The notes beneath the pieces are model-generated. The model was not told the DNA's origin and searched no databases. It saw only the letters and a program-made list of their open reading frames with translations. A DNA stretch of 64,000 nucleotides from Haloplanus sp. CK5-1 (GTDB lineage: Archaea > Halobacteriota > Halobacteria > Halobacteriales > Haloferacaceae): positions 1,674,001 through 1,738,000 of the forward strand of contig NZ_CP147505.1 in assembly GCF_037201915.1 (NCBI RefSeq), written 5' to 3'. Positions 9,392 through 18,195 of this stretch are shown here, in pieces (position 1 is the first letter of the stretch; every line of letters begins with the position of its first letter). The position numbers and the translations under genes were made by a program.

Positions 9392-9771
9392 CTACCGCTC
9401 CGAACGAACGTGAGGAGCGTGTCGTGTGCCGTGGGGATCGAACCAGAGAGTGGAGCGAACGGAGTGAGCGGAACGACCGTGGTTCGAATCCCCTCGCTCG
9501 CATCGAACGAGTACGAACCACGGGGCGTAGCTACGGCTCGTCGGTGTGAACGGAAAAGCGAAAAGCGAGCGTACGGGAAAGAGGGGCCGTACGATCGCTT
9601 GCCGCCCTGATTGGTCCCCGCTGACGCTTCGGCCCTCCAGACGAAGCGTCACGTGGGACAAGTCGGGGAAGAGACTTAAACGTGCCGCCGGCGGCATGAC
9701 CCTCGGGAGTCGAAAGCACCGGTCGGCGGCGACGCGAGGGACTTTTACCCGCCCGCGACCTCCGTCGAACT
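9392..9771. other. Gene-free stretch after tRNA-Leu
   Basis: About 380 nt with no convincing coding frame. It holds a second copy of the tRNA 3' end, a GAGCGAACGGAGTGAGCGG-type inverted repeat near 9453, and an ACTTAAAC promoter-like element near 9674. The element ACTTTTACC about 35 nt before the next ATG is the likely promoter of the following gene. Confidence 0.45.
9481..9502 (+). repeat. Partial tRNA-Leu 3'-end duplicate, candidate att-site remnant
   Basis: These 22 nt match the last 22 nt of the tRNA-Leu gene (9370-9391) at 21 of 22 positions, covering the T loop, T stem 3' strand and acceptor 3' strand. The preceding bases do not form the rest of a tRNA. Archaeal and bacterial elements integrate into tRNA 3' ends and leave such direct repeats, so this is a candidate attachment-site scar. 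Only about 90 nt remain between the copies, so any element has been lost. Confidence 0.6.
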
Positions 9772-10257
9772 ATGACCGAGACGCCGAGGCGGGTCGAACG
9801 CGCGGTCCGCGACGACGGGGCGTTCGATCCGACCGACGACGGGCGATTCGAACTGACGACCACGGTGTTCGAAGCCGTGATGACGGCGACCGAGACGGAC
9901 GGACGGATCGACTTCGAGGTGCGGATGCGGGCGCCGTCGCTCTCCGCGGCCGTCGACGGCGACGTGGCCGACGTGATCGAGGAGGGGTGGCTGGAGACGT
10001 TCGAGCGACGGATCGAGGACGTCGGCGGTGCCATGCGCGGCGACGACGCGCCGGAGCCGACGGTCCGCGCGACGACGGACGAAATCGTCGTCGAGGCGGC
10101 GTTCACCGACATCAACGAGCGCCGCGGCGTCGGGGACGCGGCCGCGATCGTCAACTACGCCGAGGGAACCTACGTGCAGGGGCTCATCCCGGGCTACGAC
10201 TACGTCGACCCGGTCGCGGGACTGGTCGATCGGGCGCGCCGGACGGGTGAGCGCTGA
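9772..10257 (+). CDS. Conserved haloarchaeal protein (DUF5813-like)
   Basis: A 161-residue acidic soluble protein. It is rich in predicted beta strands (FELTTTVFEAVMTAT, IDFEVRMRAPSLSA) and has a conserved-looking C-terminal box (INYAEGTYVQGLIPGYDY). No membrane segment, cysteine cluster or nucleotide-binding motif is visible. Length and order of motifs fit the haloarchaeal DUF5813 family as I remember it; that assignment is tentative. Function unknown. It stands alone between the tRNA region and a small membrane protein. Confidence 0.7.
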   Translation: MTETPRRVERAVRDDGAFDPTDDGRFELTTTVFEAVMTATETDGRIDFEVRMRAPSLSAAVDGDVADVIEEGWLETFERRIEDVGGAMRGDDAPEPTVRATTDEIVVEAAFTDINERRGVGDAAAIVNYAEGTYVQGLIPGYDYVDPVAGLVDRARRTGER

Positions 10258-10312
10258 TACGGGTTCTCGTACGAGTCGACAGGCCAAAGCCGGTTGAACC
10301 CCTCGTCCCCCC

Positions 10313-10630
10313 ATGGCGACGGTCCTCGACATCGCCCTGATGGGCGTCGTTCTCGTCGGCAACACCTTCCTGGCGGCCGTGATGACCCGATTTTTCCGCA
10401 TCCAACTCGATACGCGGTGGGGGGCGATCGTCTACACCGCGTTCCTGGTTCCGGTCGTCCTCGTGGTGACGACGATCGGCGCGTTCAGCCTCGGCGTGGG
10501 CGTCGACCTCGGGAGCGCGGCCGCCGCCCTCGCGCTGATGGTCGGGCTACCGATGGGGCTGGGTGTGACGATCGACGTACTGTACGTCCCCGCGCCGGAC
10601 GAGTACGACCTCCCCGACACGGCGCGCTAG
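10313..10630 (+). CDS. Small membrane protein, haloarchaeal hypothetical
   Basis: A 105-residue integral membrane protein with three hydrophobic segments (about 5-25, 38-62 and 68-90) and a short polar C terminus. The family is not recognised. It converges with tmk: the two stop codons share the palindrome CTAG at 10627-10630. Neighbouring genes give no functional hint. Confidence 0.65.
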   Translation: MATVLDIALMGVVLVGNTFLAAVMTRFFRIQLDTRWGAIVYTAFLVPVVLVVTTIGAFSLGVGVDLGSAAAALALMVGLPMGLGVTIDVLYVPAPDEYDLPDTAR

Positions 10631-11211
10631 TCGACCAGTCGGTCGGCCGCCGTCGTCACGTCGTCGAGCACCACGTCCAGTGGTCGGGTGGCGTCGATAC
10701 GGACGAACCGGTCGGGCTCGTCGGCCAACAGCCGTTCGTATCGGTCCCTGACTGCACGGAGGTGCTCGACCCGCTCGAACTTGTTCGTCCCGCCGCTTCG
10801 CTCGGCAGCAGTCTCGGGGTCGACGTCGAGGTAGAGTGTCGCGTCCGGCGGTCGCGAGAACGGGTCGTGGATCGACCGGACGTACGAGAACGGGTCGTCG
10901 ACCGCCGCGTCCTCGAGCGTCGCGGCCTGGTAGGCGATCCGAGAGTCGGAGTAGCGATCGGAGACGACGAGCGACCCCTCCGCGAGCGCCGGCCGGATCA
11001 CCCGGGAGAGGTGGTCGGCGTGGTCGGCGGTGTAGAGGAAGAGTTCGGCGAGGGGATCGGCGTCGTCGTCGTCGATGGACCGGGCGACCGCGTCGCCGTA
11101 CCACGAGTCGGTGGGCTCGCGGGTGAACACCGCCTCGGGGTGGTGGTCCCGGAGCGCCCGCCACGCGGTCGTCTTGCCGCTGCCGTCGAGACCCTCCAGC
11201 GTGAGGAGCAT
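10627..11211 (-). CDS. tmk: Thymidylate kinase
   Basis: A 194-residue dTMP kinase that phosphorylates dTMP to dTDP. The P-loop is [10 protein letters not shown] at residues 6-15; the substrate/lid region has [16 protein letters not shown] and the [10 protein letters not shown] segment. Length is normal for archaeal members. The gene is monocistronic and convergent with a small membrane-protein gene; the two stops overlap in a shared CTAG. Confidence 0.92.
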   Translation of the reverse strand: MLLTLEGLDGSGKTTAWRALRDHHPEAVFTREPTDSWYGDAVARSIDDDDADPLAELFLYTADHADHLSRVIRPALAEGSLVVSDRYSDSRIAYQAATLEDAAVDDPFSYVRSIHDPFSRPPDATLYLDVDPETAAERSGGTNKFERVEHLRAVRDRYERLLADEPDRFVRIDATRPLDVVLDDVTTAADRLVD

Positions 11212-11341
11212 ACCCCAGCATACCGGGGGACGGGGTTAATCCTCCGGGTCGGCGTCGCCGCGAGCGGCGCCGAGACCGGGTAGCGGTCGGGAGACCGGTG
11301 GGCGCGTTACCTTTAGGTCGGTACGTGGCCACCTACGAGTC

Positions 11342-12229
11342 ATGAAGATCCTGGTCACCGGCGGGAGCGGATTCGTCGGTCGATACCTGTGTCGCGAGCT
11401 GAAGGCCCGCGGCCACTCCGTGACGGCACTCTCCCGAACGCCGAGCGACGGCGACCTGCCGGGCGGCGTCGAGAAGGCGATGGGCGACGTGACGGCGTAC
11501 GACTCGTTGGTCGAACCGATGCGCGGGCAGGACGCGGTCGTCAACCTGGTGGCGCTCTCGCCGCTGTTCAAGCCGTCGGGCGGCGACGGGATGCACGACC
11601 GGATTCACCGGCAGGGGACCGAGAACGTCGTTCGGGCGGCCGAGGAGAGCGGCGTCGAGAAGCTCCTCCAGATGAGCGCGCTCGGTGCCGACCCCGACGG
11701 GGCGACGGCGTACATCCGCGCGAAGGGCGAGGCCGAAAAGATCGTCGAGTCGTCGTCCCTGCGGCACGTGATCTTCCGGCCGTCAGTGATCTTCGGCGAC
11801 GGAGGCGAGTTCGTCCCCTTCACGAAGAAACTCGCGCCGCCGTATCTCACGCCCCTGCCGGGCGGCGGGAAGACCCGCTTTCAGCCCGTCTGGATCGAGG
11901 ATCTGGTCCCGATGCTCGCCGACGCGATCGAGGACGAAACCTACTACGACGGCGTCTACGAGATCGGCGGCCCCGAACGCCTCACCCTCGCGGAGGTGGC
12001 CAAGCAGGTCCACAGCAGCGAGGGGCGGCCGATGACGGTCCTGCCCGTCCCCATGGGACTGGCCAAGATCGGATTGACGGCACTCGGGAGTCTTCCCGGT
12101 GCGCCGATGGGTGCCGACCAGTACCGCTCGCTCCAGTTCGACAACACGACCGACCACAACGACATCGAGGCGTTCGACGTGACCGAGAGTGACTTGACGA
12201 CACTAGGAGAGTACCTCCGGAGCCGCTGA
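11342..12229 (+). CDS. NAD(P)-binding epimerase-like protein (complex I NDUFA9 type)
   Basis: A 295-residue short-chain-dehydrogenase-fold protein. The dinucleotide-binding motif TGGSGFVGRYL starts at residue 6. The middle and C-terminal parts (MSALGADPDGATAYIRAKGEAE, FRPSVIFGDGGEF, QPVWIEDLVPML) match the NDUFA9/atypical SDR5 group rather than sugar epimerases; the canonical YxxxK is represented by Y-I-R-A-K. Substrate is unknown. In eukaryotes the relative is a complex I accessory subunit; in archaea the members are probable NADPH-dependent enzymes or quinone-linked proteins. Confidence 0.8.
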   Translation: MKILVTGGSGFVGRYLCRELKARGHSVTALSRTPSDGDLPGGVEKAMGDVTAYDSLVEPMRGQDAVVNLVALSPLFKPSGGDGMHDRIHRQGTENVVRAAEESGVEKLLQMSALGADPDGATAYIRAKGEAEKIVESSSLRHVIFRPSVIFGDGGEFVPFTKKLAPPYLTPLPGGGKTRFQPVWIEDLVPMLADAIEDETYYDGVYEIGGPERLTLAEVAKQVHSSEGRPMTVLPVPMGLAKIGLTALGSLPGAPMGADQYRSLQFDNTTDHNDIEAFDVTESDLTTLGEYLRSR

Positions 12230-12335
12230 CGGACGGCAGACGGGTGTCTGACGCCGACCTCTCGCCGACGATCCGGCTGCGGTCGGTCGATTAACGGCGC
12301 CAAACCGTCGGGTGACGGAGTGGTCGCCCACAAGG

Positions 12336-12341
12336 TTTATG
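12336..12341 (+). promoter_or_regulatory. TATA-like element of cetZ
   Basis: TTTATG within CAAGGTTTATGTTCGC lies about 50 nt before the cetZ ATG. A start site 25 nt downstream would leave a leader of roughly 25 nt. Confidence 0.45.
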
Positions 12342-12387
12342 TTCGCTTTGTACCTGCGTTATTCCCAATGAACAGGGGTCTGAAACG

Positions 12388-13575
12388 ATGAAACTGGCCA
12401 TGATCGGCTTCGGACAGGCCGGCGGCAAGGTCGTCGACAAGTTCCTCGAGTACGACCAGCGTACGGGGAGCGAGATCGTCCGGGCCGCCGTCGCCGTCAA
12501 CACGGCCAAGGCCGACCTGATGGGTCTCGAATACATTCCGCAGGAGCAGCGCGTCCTCATCGGCCAGTCCCGCGTGAAGGGACACGGTGTGGGCGCCGAC
12601 AACGAACTCGGCGCGGAGATCGCCGAGGAGGATATCGGCGAGATTCAGGGTGCCATCGACGACATCCCGGTCCACGAGGTGGACGCCTTCCTCGTCGTCG
12701 CCGGACTGGGCGGCGGCACCGGGAGCGGCGGGTCGCCCGTGCTGGCGAAACACCTCAAGACGATCTACACGGAGCCAGTGTACGGACTGGGCATCCTCCC
12801 CGGAAGCGACGAGGGTGGCATCTACACGCTCAACGCCGCCCGCTCGTTCCAGACGCTCGTCAACGAGGTCGACAACCTCCTCGTGTTCGACAACGACGCG
12901 TGGCGAAAGACGGGCGAGTCCGTCCAGAGTGGCTACGACGATATCAACGACGAGATCGTTCGCCGGTTCGGTATCCTGTTCGGAGCCGGTGAGGTACGCC
13001 AGGGCCAAGAGGTCGCCGAATCCGTCGTCGACAGTTCGGAGATCATCAACACCCTCTCGGGCGGTGGCGTCTCGACGGTCGGCTACGCCTCCGAGACGGT
13101 CGAGCGCAAACAGGAGTCGAACGGTCTGCTGTCGAAACTCACCGGTAACGATCAGTCCATCGAGGACCAACTCGACTCCGCCAACACAACCAACCGTATC
13201 ATGAGCCTGGTTCGCAAGGCGGCGCTGGGACGCCTGACCCTCCCCTGTGAGATCGACGGAACCGAGCGCGCCCTCCTCGTGATGGCTGGACCCTCCGCCT
13301 ACCTCAACCGAAAGGGGATCGAACGGGGTCGAAAGTGGCTCGAAGAGCAGACCGGCAGCATGGAGGTCCGCGGCGGCGACTACCCCGTCAACGACAGCGA
13401 CTTCGTCGCCTCCGCCATCCTGCTGTCGGGGGTCACGAACGTTCCCCGGATCAAGGAGCTCCAGCAGGTCGCCATCGAAGCACAGGACAACATCAGCGAG
13501 ATCCGCGAAGAGAGCGAATCCAACCTCCAAAACCTGGTCGAAGATGACGAGGACGAACTCGAATCGCTCTTCTAG
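12388..13575 (+). CDS. cetZ: CetZ tubulin-superfamily cytoskeletal protein
   Basis: A 395-residue member of the archaeal CetZ family. It has the tubulin/FtsZ nucleotide-binding elements: N-terminal GFGQAGGK, the signature GGGTGSG at 108-114, and a T7-like segment with NTTNRI. CetZ proteins polymerise with GTP in the cytoplasm; CetZ1 is needed for rod-cell shape and motility in Haloferax (established). The N terminus reads like CetZ1, so this is probably that subtype. The C-terminal acidic tail is typical. Its last 32 nt overlap the start of the next gene, an uncommon arrangement that suggests coupled expression with a membrane protein. Confidence 0.92.
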   Translation: MKLAMIGFGQAGGKVVDKFLEYDQRTGSEIVRAAVAVNTAKADLMGLEYIPQEQRVLIGQSRVKGHGVGADNELGAEIAEEDIGEIQGAIDDIPVHEVDAFLVVAGLGGGTGSGGSPVLAKHLKTIYTEPVYGLGILPGSDEGGIYTLNAARSFQTLVNEVDNLLVFDNDAWRKTGESVQSGYDDINDEIVRRFGILFGAGEVRQGQEVAESVVDSSEIINTLSGGGVSTVGYASETVERKQESNGLLSKLTGNDQSIEDQLDSANTTNRIMSLVRKAALGRLTLPCEIDGTERALLVMAGPSAYLNRKGIERGRKWLEEQTGSMEVRGGDYPVNDSDFVASAILLSGVTNVPRIKELQQVAIEAQDNISEIREESESNLQNLVEDDEDELESLF

Positions 13576-14344
13576 GGTCGTCCTCGCCACGGTCATCGTG
13601 CTGCTCGCCGCGACCGTCCCGGCGGCGGCGGTGTCCGTCACTGGCGAGGACGTCCCCTCGGAGGGGGAAGTCGGCACGCAGGTTTCGGCGACGATCACGC
13701 TGGAAGAACTGTACCAGAACCCACAGAGCGAGCGGTGGCAACTGTCGGGGGAGACGGGACTGACCGACGTGTCGTGGACCGTGACGCTCTACGACCAGAC
13801 TGGCTCACAGGTCGACATCGTCGAACCGACCGGCCAGTCCTTCTCGTCGGTCGATATCGCCGCCGAGAGCGGCACGGCGGCGGTCGAGATCCGCGTCACC
13901 GGAACCGTGCCCGCGATCGACTCGTACAGCTACGACCCGGCCGAGGAGTTCCTGCTGATGGAACTCACGCGCGGCCAGGAGGGCGGAGCCAGCAACACGA
14001 TCGATAGCTGGCAGACCCACCACTACACCGCCGAGAGCGACTCGGCACGCGAGGCCATCGATGAGGCCGGGAGCGCGATCGACGACGCGGAGGCGAGCGG
14101 TGCGACTCCCAGCGACGCACGGGCCAACTACGAGGACGCGATCGCCGCCTACGAGGAGGGGAGCTTCGGTGTCGCGACCAACCTCGCCAACCGGGCGACC
14201 GAGCAGGCAAACAGCGCCCAGCAGTCCCAGCAGACCCAGCAGTTGCTCATCTACGCCGTCGGCGGCCTGCTCGTGGTCGCGCTCGCCGTCGGGGGCGTCC
14301 TCTACTGGCGCTCCCAACAGGGCCCCGAGGATCCGCTGGGGTAA
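13544..14344 (+). CDS. Secreted, C-terminally anchored membrane protein overlapping cetZ
   Basis: A 266-residue protein with an N-terminal signal peptide (about 10-30, ending AAAVS), an extracellular beta-rich domain (30-145), a helical Ala/Glu-rich segment with repeated AIDEAG/AIDDAE and YEDAIAAYEEG units (160-220), a Gln/Ser linker and one C-terminal membrane helix (232-252). It begins inside cetZ in another frame and ends in an ATG-overlap with cofC. Family not recognised. Its strict linkage to cetZ makes a role at the envelope connected with cell shape a reasonable guess, not a demonstrated one. Confidence 0.75.
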   Translation: MTRTNSNRSSRVVLATVIVLLAATVPAAAVSVTGEDVPSEGEVGTQVSATITLEELYQNPQSERWQLSGETGLTDVSWTVTLYDQTGSQVDIVEPTGQSFSSVDIAAESGTAAVEIRVTGTVPAIDSYSYDPAEEFLLMELTRGQEGGASNTIDSWQTHHYTAESDSAREAIDEAGSAIDDAEASGATPSDARANYEDAIAAYEEGSFGVATNLANRATEQANSAQQSQQTQQLLIYAVGGLLVVALAVGGVLYWRSQQGPEDPLG

Positions 14345-14973
14345 TGCGGACCCTCGTCCCGTTCGAGGCGACACGACCAAAGACGCGACTCGACCCCTTA
14401 CTCGCCGCCGACGAGCGGGCGGCGTTCGCCCGTGCGATGCTCCGTGACGTGATCGATGCCGTCGAGCGCGCCGGTCACGATCCCGAGGTGGTGTCGACCG
14501 CACCCCTGGACTCGGTCGAGGGCCCCGTCGCGGTCGACGACCGCCCGCTCTCGGCGGCGGTGAACGACCGTCTCGACGGAGCGGACGCGCCGGTGGCCGT
14601 CATCGTCGCGGACCTCGGTCTGGTGACGCCGGCGGCCGTGCGTCGCCTCGTCGACGGTGGCGGAGACGCCGACGTCGCCATCGCCCCGGGACGGGGTGGC
14701 GGGACGAACGGTCTGGTCGTCGCCCACCCCGAGTTCCGGGTCGACTTCCACGGCACCTCCTACCGCGACCACCGCCGGGCCGCCCACGCGGTCGGGGCGA
14801 CGGTCCGCGTCGTCGACTCGATGCGGCTGTCGACCGACGTGGACGAACCCGCGGACCTCGTCGAGGTGTTGCTCCACGGCGAAGGCAGGGCGGCGTCGTG
14901 GCTCCGGTCGGCCGGGGTCGACCTCGACGGCGGCGACGGCCGGGTCGGGGTGCGGAGGGCGGACGAGGGGTGA
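14344..14973 (+). CDS. cofC: 2-phospho-L-lactate guanylyltransferase
   Basis: A 209-residue nucleotidyltransferase-fold enzyme. The N terminus (TLVPFEATRPKTRLDPLL) carries the Lys/Arg nucleotide-binding pattern, ADLGLVTPAAV corresponds to the metal-binding strand, and APGRGGGTNGLVV is the family box. CofC activates 2-phospholactate (or a related 3-carbon phosphate) with GTP in coenzyme F420 synthesis. It is followed 34 nt later by cofG, which supports the assignment. The start overlaps the stop of the upstream gene (TAATG). Confidence 0.9.
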   Translation: MRTLVPFEATRPKTRLDPLLAADERAAFARAMLRDVIDAVERAGHDPEVVSTAPLDSVEGPVAVDDRPLSAAVNDRLDGADAPVAVIVADLGLVTPAAVRRLVDGGGDADVAIAPGRGGGTNGLVVAHPEFRVDFHGTSYRDHRRAAHAVGATVRVVDSMRLSTDVDEPADLVEVLLHGEGRAASWLRSAGVDLDGGDGRVGVRRADEG

Positions 14974-15007
14974 TACCTTTTTCACCGTCGGCCGACCATC
15001 CGGAGTC

Positions 15008-16174
15008 GTGTCACGGGCACCCGAGACCGACGACGAACGGGTCGACCCCGATTCGCTCGTCGACGCCGACGCCGTCGACACCCTCCTCGGCGTCACCCCG
15101 GCGGACGTCGACCCGGCGGCGGAGCTCAGCTTCGCGCGAAACGTCTTCCTGCCGCTGACGACAGCCTGCCGGTACACCTGCACCTACTGTTCGTTCTACG
15201 ACGTGCCCGGCGAGGCGACGCTGATGCCCCCGGACGCGGTCCGGGAGCAACTGCGCCACGGGGCGGCGGCCGGCTGTACCGAGGCGCTGTTCACGTTCGG
15301 CGACGCGCCGGACGATCGGTACACGGCGATCCACGACCGGCTCGACGAGTTGGGCTGTGACTCGATGCTCGACTACCTCGTAGAGGCCTGCGAGATGGCG
15401 CTCGACGCCGGCCTGCTCCCCCACAGCAACCCCGGCGACCTGACCGAGGCGGAGTTCGACCGCCTCGCCGAGGTGAACGCGAGCATGGGCGTAATGTTGG
15501 AGACGACGGCCGACGTGACCGCCCACTCCGGGAGTCGGAAGAAGACCCCCGAGCGCCGACTCGGGACGATCCGTGCGGCCGGCGAGGCCTCCGTACCCTT
15601 TACCACGGGCATCCTCGTCGGCATCGGCGAACGGCCCCGCGACCGGGCCGAGAGCCTCCTCGCCATCGCCGCGCTCCACGAGCGGTACGGCCACGTTCAG
15701 GAGGTGATCGTCCAGAACGTCGTGCCCAACGAACGCTCCGAGTTCGACCGGCCGAGCGTCGAGACGATGCGCGAGACGGTAGCGATGGCCCGGGCGGCAC
15801 TGCCTCCGGAGGTGTCCGTGCAGGTCCCGCCCAACCTCTCGCCGACCCGCGAGTTGCTCGACTGTGGCGTCGACGACCTGGGCGGCGTCTCGCCGGTCAC
15901 GGAGGACTACATCAACCCCGACTACGCCTGGCCCGAACTCGGCGAACTGCGGGACATCGCGGCGTCGGCGGACGTCCCCCTGCGGGAGCGACTTCCGACC
16001 CACGAGCGATACCTTCCCGAACGGTTCCGACGGGCGGCCGGCCGGCCGGCGGCCGAGGGATCGTGGCTCCGCCTCCCCATCCGCGAGGCGCTCGACGGGA
16101 TGGAACAGCGTCGGGCGGCCGGCGAGGGCGGGCAGGAGCGGCGGCCACGCCCTCCGGCGGCCGACGACGACTAG
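15008..16174 (+). CDS. cofG: FO synthase subunit CofG (radical SAM)
   Basis: A 388-residue radical SAM enzyme with the CRYTCTYCSF iron-sulfur motif near residue 52. With CofH it makes FO (8-hydroxy-5-deazaflavin) from tyrosine and a diaminouracil ribitol. NPGDLTEAEF and the NVVPNERSEF segment are typical of CofG. I start at GTG 15008, which gives the family N terminus; an upstream frame would run into cofC. It converges with a membrane-protein gene and the stops share CTAG at 16171-16174. cofH lies nearby on the opposite strand. Confidence 0.9.
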   Translation: MSRAPETDDERVDPDSLVDADAVDTLLGVTPADVDPAAELSFARNVFLPLTTACRYTCTYCSFYDVPGEATLMPPDAVREQLRHGAAAGCTEALFTFGDAPDDRYTAIHDRLDELGCDSMLDYLVEACEMALDAGLLPHSNPGDLTEAEFDRLAEVNASMGVMLETTADVTAHSGSRKKTPERRLGTIRAAGEASVPFTTGILVGIGERPRDRAESLLAIAALHERYGHVQEVIVQNVVPNERSEFDRPSVETMRETVAMARAALPPEVSVQVPPNLSPTRELLDCGVDDLGGVSPVTEDYINPDYAWPELGELRDIAASADVPLRERLPTHERYLPERFRRAAGRPAAEGSWLRLPIREALDGMEQRRAAGEGGQERRPRPPAADDD

Positions 16175-16725
16175 AGCAACCGCTCCTCGACCCGAGGCAG
16201 GTGCTTGCGGACGAGTGTGTAGAGCGCGCCGACTGCGAGGAAGGCGACGGTCACCCGACGGACGGTCGGCCCGAAGAGGACGAGGCCCGGCGAGAAACAG
16301 AGTACGGTGACGAGGTAGTCCTCGGGGGCGCCGTCGTAGCGGATCCAGTAGCGCGGGGCGATCCACTGGCTCCGCGAGTGGAGGTACACCGCCTCGGCGG
16401 AGGTTCGCTCCCACGGGCGGGCTTCCGTCCCGGCACCGAAGACGTCGCTCACGGAGTGGACGGCCGCCGAGCAGAGGAAGGTGGCGACGGCGACTGTCTC
16501 CGGGCCGGGCGCGACGGCGGCGACGACGAGGGCGGGAACCGTCCCCACCCAGTAGTAGTCGGGGAAGTGGAGCGTCCTTCGGTGGACGCCGGCGAGCAAG
16601 TCGAGGTCGGGGAAGACACCGCCAGCGACGCCGGCGAGGGCGGCGACGGGGGCGAGGTCTGGAGCCACGACCGTCAGCGGCAGGGCCAGACAGAGGCCGA
16701 CGGCCGCGTGGGTGGTGGCCATCAT
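16171..16725 (-). CDS. Membrane-bound metal-dependent hydrolase (YdjM/DUF457-like)
   Basis: A 184-residue protein with several membrane segments. His/Asp residues near the N terminus (TTHAAVG, VFPDLDLL, HRRTLHFPDYY) match the LexA-regulated YdjM/DUF457 group of putative membrane hydrolases. It sits one base after the cofH stop on the same strand, so it is probably expressed from the cofH transcript. Its stop overlaps that of cofG. The substrate is unknown; linkage to F420 genes may be positional only. Confidence 0.75.
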   Translation of the reverse strand: MMATTHAAVGLCLALPLTVVAPDLAPVAALAGVAGGVFPDLDLLAGVHRRTLHFPDYYWVGTVPALVVAAVAPGPETVAVATFLCSAAVHSVSDVFGAGTEARPWERTSAEAVYLHSRSQWIAPRYWIRYDGAPEDYLVTVLCFSPGLVLFGPTVRRVTVAFLAVGALYTLVRKHLPRVEERLL

Positions 16726-16726
16726 G

Positions 16727-18091
16727 TCAGTCGTCCGCCGGCGATGGGGGGGAGGTATCGAGCATCGGCGTGCCGTCGGCGCGGGGGCCCAGACGCGGGC
16801 CGTGGGGCCGCTCGTCCGGGTCGATCGGGCGACGGCGCTCGTAGTCGGTCGAGCGCTCGACCGGCCGCCGGCCGATGGCCGTCACCATGTCGACGTAGTC
16901 GGCGACCGACCGAAACTCGCCGTAGTCGCCGCCCGCGCGCTTGGTAATCTCTTCGGAGAGCAGCGTCCCCATGAAGTCGTTCGCGCCACAGGAGAGCGTC
17001 TTCAGCGACTTCTGGTCGCCGAACTTCGTCCACGAGGTCTGGATGTTCTCGATGTTGTCGAGAAAGAGACGGGAGACGGCGATCATGAGTTCGTCCTCGG
17101 CGTCGCTCGCGCCGCCGTCGACGAGGCCCCGTTCGTACAGCGGCGTCCGCTCGTGGACGAAAGAGAGGGGGACGAACTCGGTGATACCACCGGTGCGGTC
17201 CTGCAGGTCGCGCACCCGCTTCAGGTGCATGACGCGGTGCATCTCGTTCTCGACGTGGCCGTACATGATCGTCGCGGTGACGGGGAGACCGGCGGCCATC
17301 GCTCCCTCCATCGCGTCCAGCCACTCGTCGGTGTCGATCTTCGCGGGACAGATCACGTCCCGAACCTCGTCGACGAGTATCTCGGCGGCCGTGCCGGGGA
17401 CGCTGTCGAGGCCGGCCTCGCGGAGGCGGCGGTAGACCGACTCGTAGGAGCGGTCGGTGCCCCTACGGGCGTGGTAGGCCTCCTCGGGCGTGATCGAGTG
17501 GACGTGGACGCCGTCGACCGACATGGCGCGGATCTGTTCGGCGTACGTGCCCGGCGACGTGGTGTAGGCATCGGGCGGCCGGTAGTTCACCCGCTCGGGG
17601 TCCGGATGAGAGGCGAGCAGTTCGCGGTGGTCAGAATCGAGGGCGAAGGCGGGGTGGAGGCCGCTGACCGAACACACCTCGTAGATACCCATGTCGAGGG
17701 CGTCCTCGACGGCCTGCCGGGACTCGGCGGGTGTCTTGGTGAACCCGCCGTGGTCGTCGGGGGCGTCGGTCTCGAACGTCGACGCGCGGTCCTTGAAATT
17801 ACAGAACAGACAGCCAGTGTCGCAGGCCGTCGTGACGTTGTTGTTGAGGTTGGCGACGAAGGTGACGTCGTCGCCGACCACCTCCGCGCGGCGGTGGTCG
17901 GCCGCCTCCAACACGCGCTCCTTCCGAACGGGGTCGATTCCGGAGCTGTCGGTGCCGGTCGTCAGGAGTTCGACGCCGTCGGCGACGGTGAGGCGGTGGC
18001 CGTCCCGGGCTTTCGCGAGTGCGTTCTCGAAGTGCTGGTCGGTCTCGGGGACGTGATCGAACGCCGCAACCGCCTCGGCCGGGTCGCTCAT
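16727..18091 (-). CDS. cofH: FO synthase subunit CofH (radical SAM)
   Basis: A 454-residue radical SAM enzyme. The iron-sulfur motif is CDTGCLFCNF (CxxxCxxC) near residue 89. NNNVTTACDTGC, YRPPDAYTTSPGTYAEQI and SVDGVHVHSITPEE are CofH-like. It couples the tyrosine-derived radical to the uracil precursor, and CofG then closes the deazaflavin ring. The ATG at 18091 gives the usual start; 24 further in-frame residues upstream are Arg/Ser-rich and not typical. A Pro/Arg-rich C-terminal extension (last 40 residues) looks haloarchaeal. The gene is divergent from uppS and followed by a membrane hydrolase. Confidence 0.9.
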   Translation of the reverse strand: MSDPAEAVAAFDHVPETDQHFENALAKARDGHRLTVADGVELLTTGTDSSGIDPVRKERVLEAADHRRAEVVGDDVTFVANLNNNVTTACDTGCLFCNFKDRASTFETDAPDDHGGFTKTPAESRQAVEDALDMGIYEVCSVSGLHPAFALDSDHRELLASHPDPERVNYRPPDAYTTSPGTYAEQIRAMSVDGVHVHSITPEEAYHARRGTDRSYESVYRRLREAGLDSVPGTAAEILVDEVRDVICPAKIDTDEWLDAMEGAMAAGLPVTATIMYGHVENEMHRVMHLKRVRDLQDRTGGITEFVPLSFVHERTPLYERGLVDGGASDAEDELMIAVSRLFLDNIENIQTSWTKFGDQKSLKTLSCGANDFMGTLLSEEITKRAGGDYGEFRSVADYVDMVTAIGRRPVERSTDYERRRPIDPDERPHGPRLGPRADGTPMLDTSPPSPADD

Positions 18092-18195
18092 CGAATCGAG
18101 AGAAGTGCCCGAGCGTGAAAAACGGGACGGTCGGGACGGTGAGGGGCGTGGCCGTAATGACAAGACCCATACCGGTCGGGAGCGACGTTCCCGCC

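Noticed and set aside
9440-9480. A second tRNA gene before the repeat at 9481
   Set aside because: No acceptor 5' strand, D arm or anticodon arm can be formed; only the 3' end matches.
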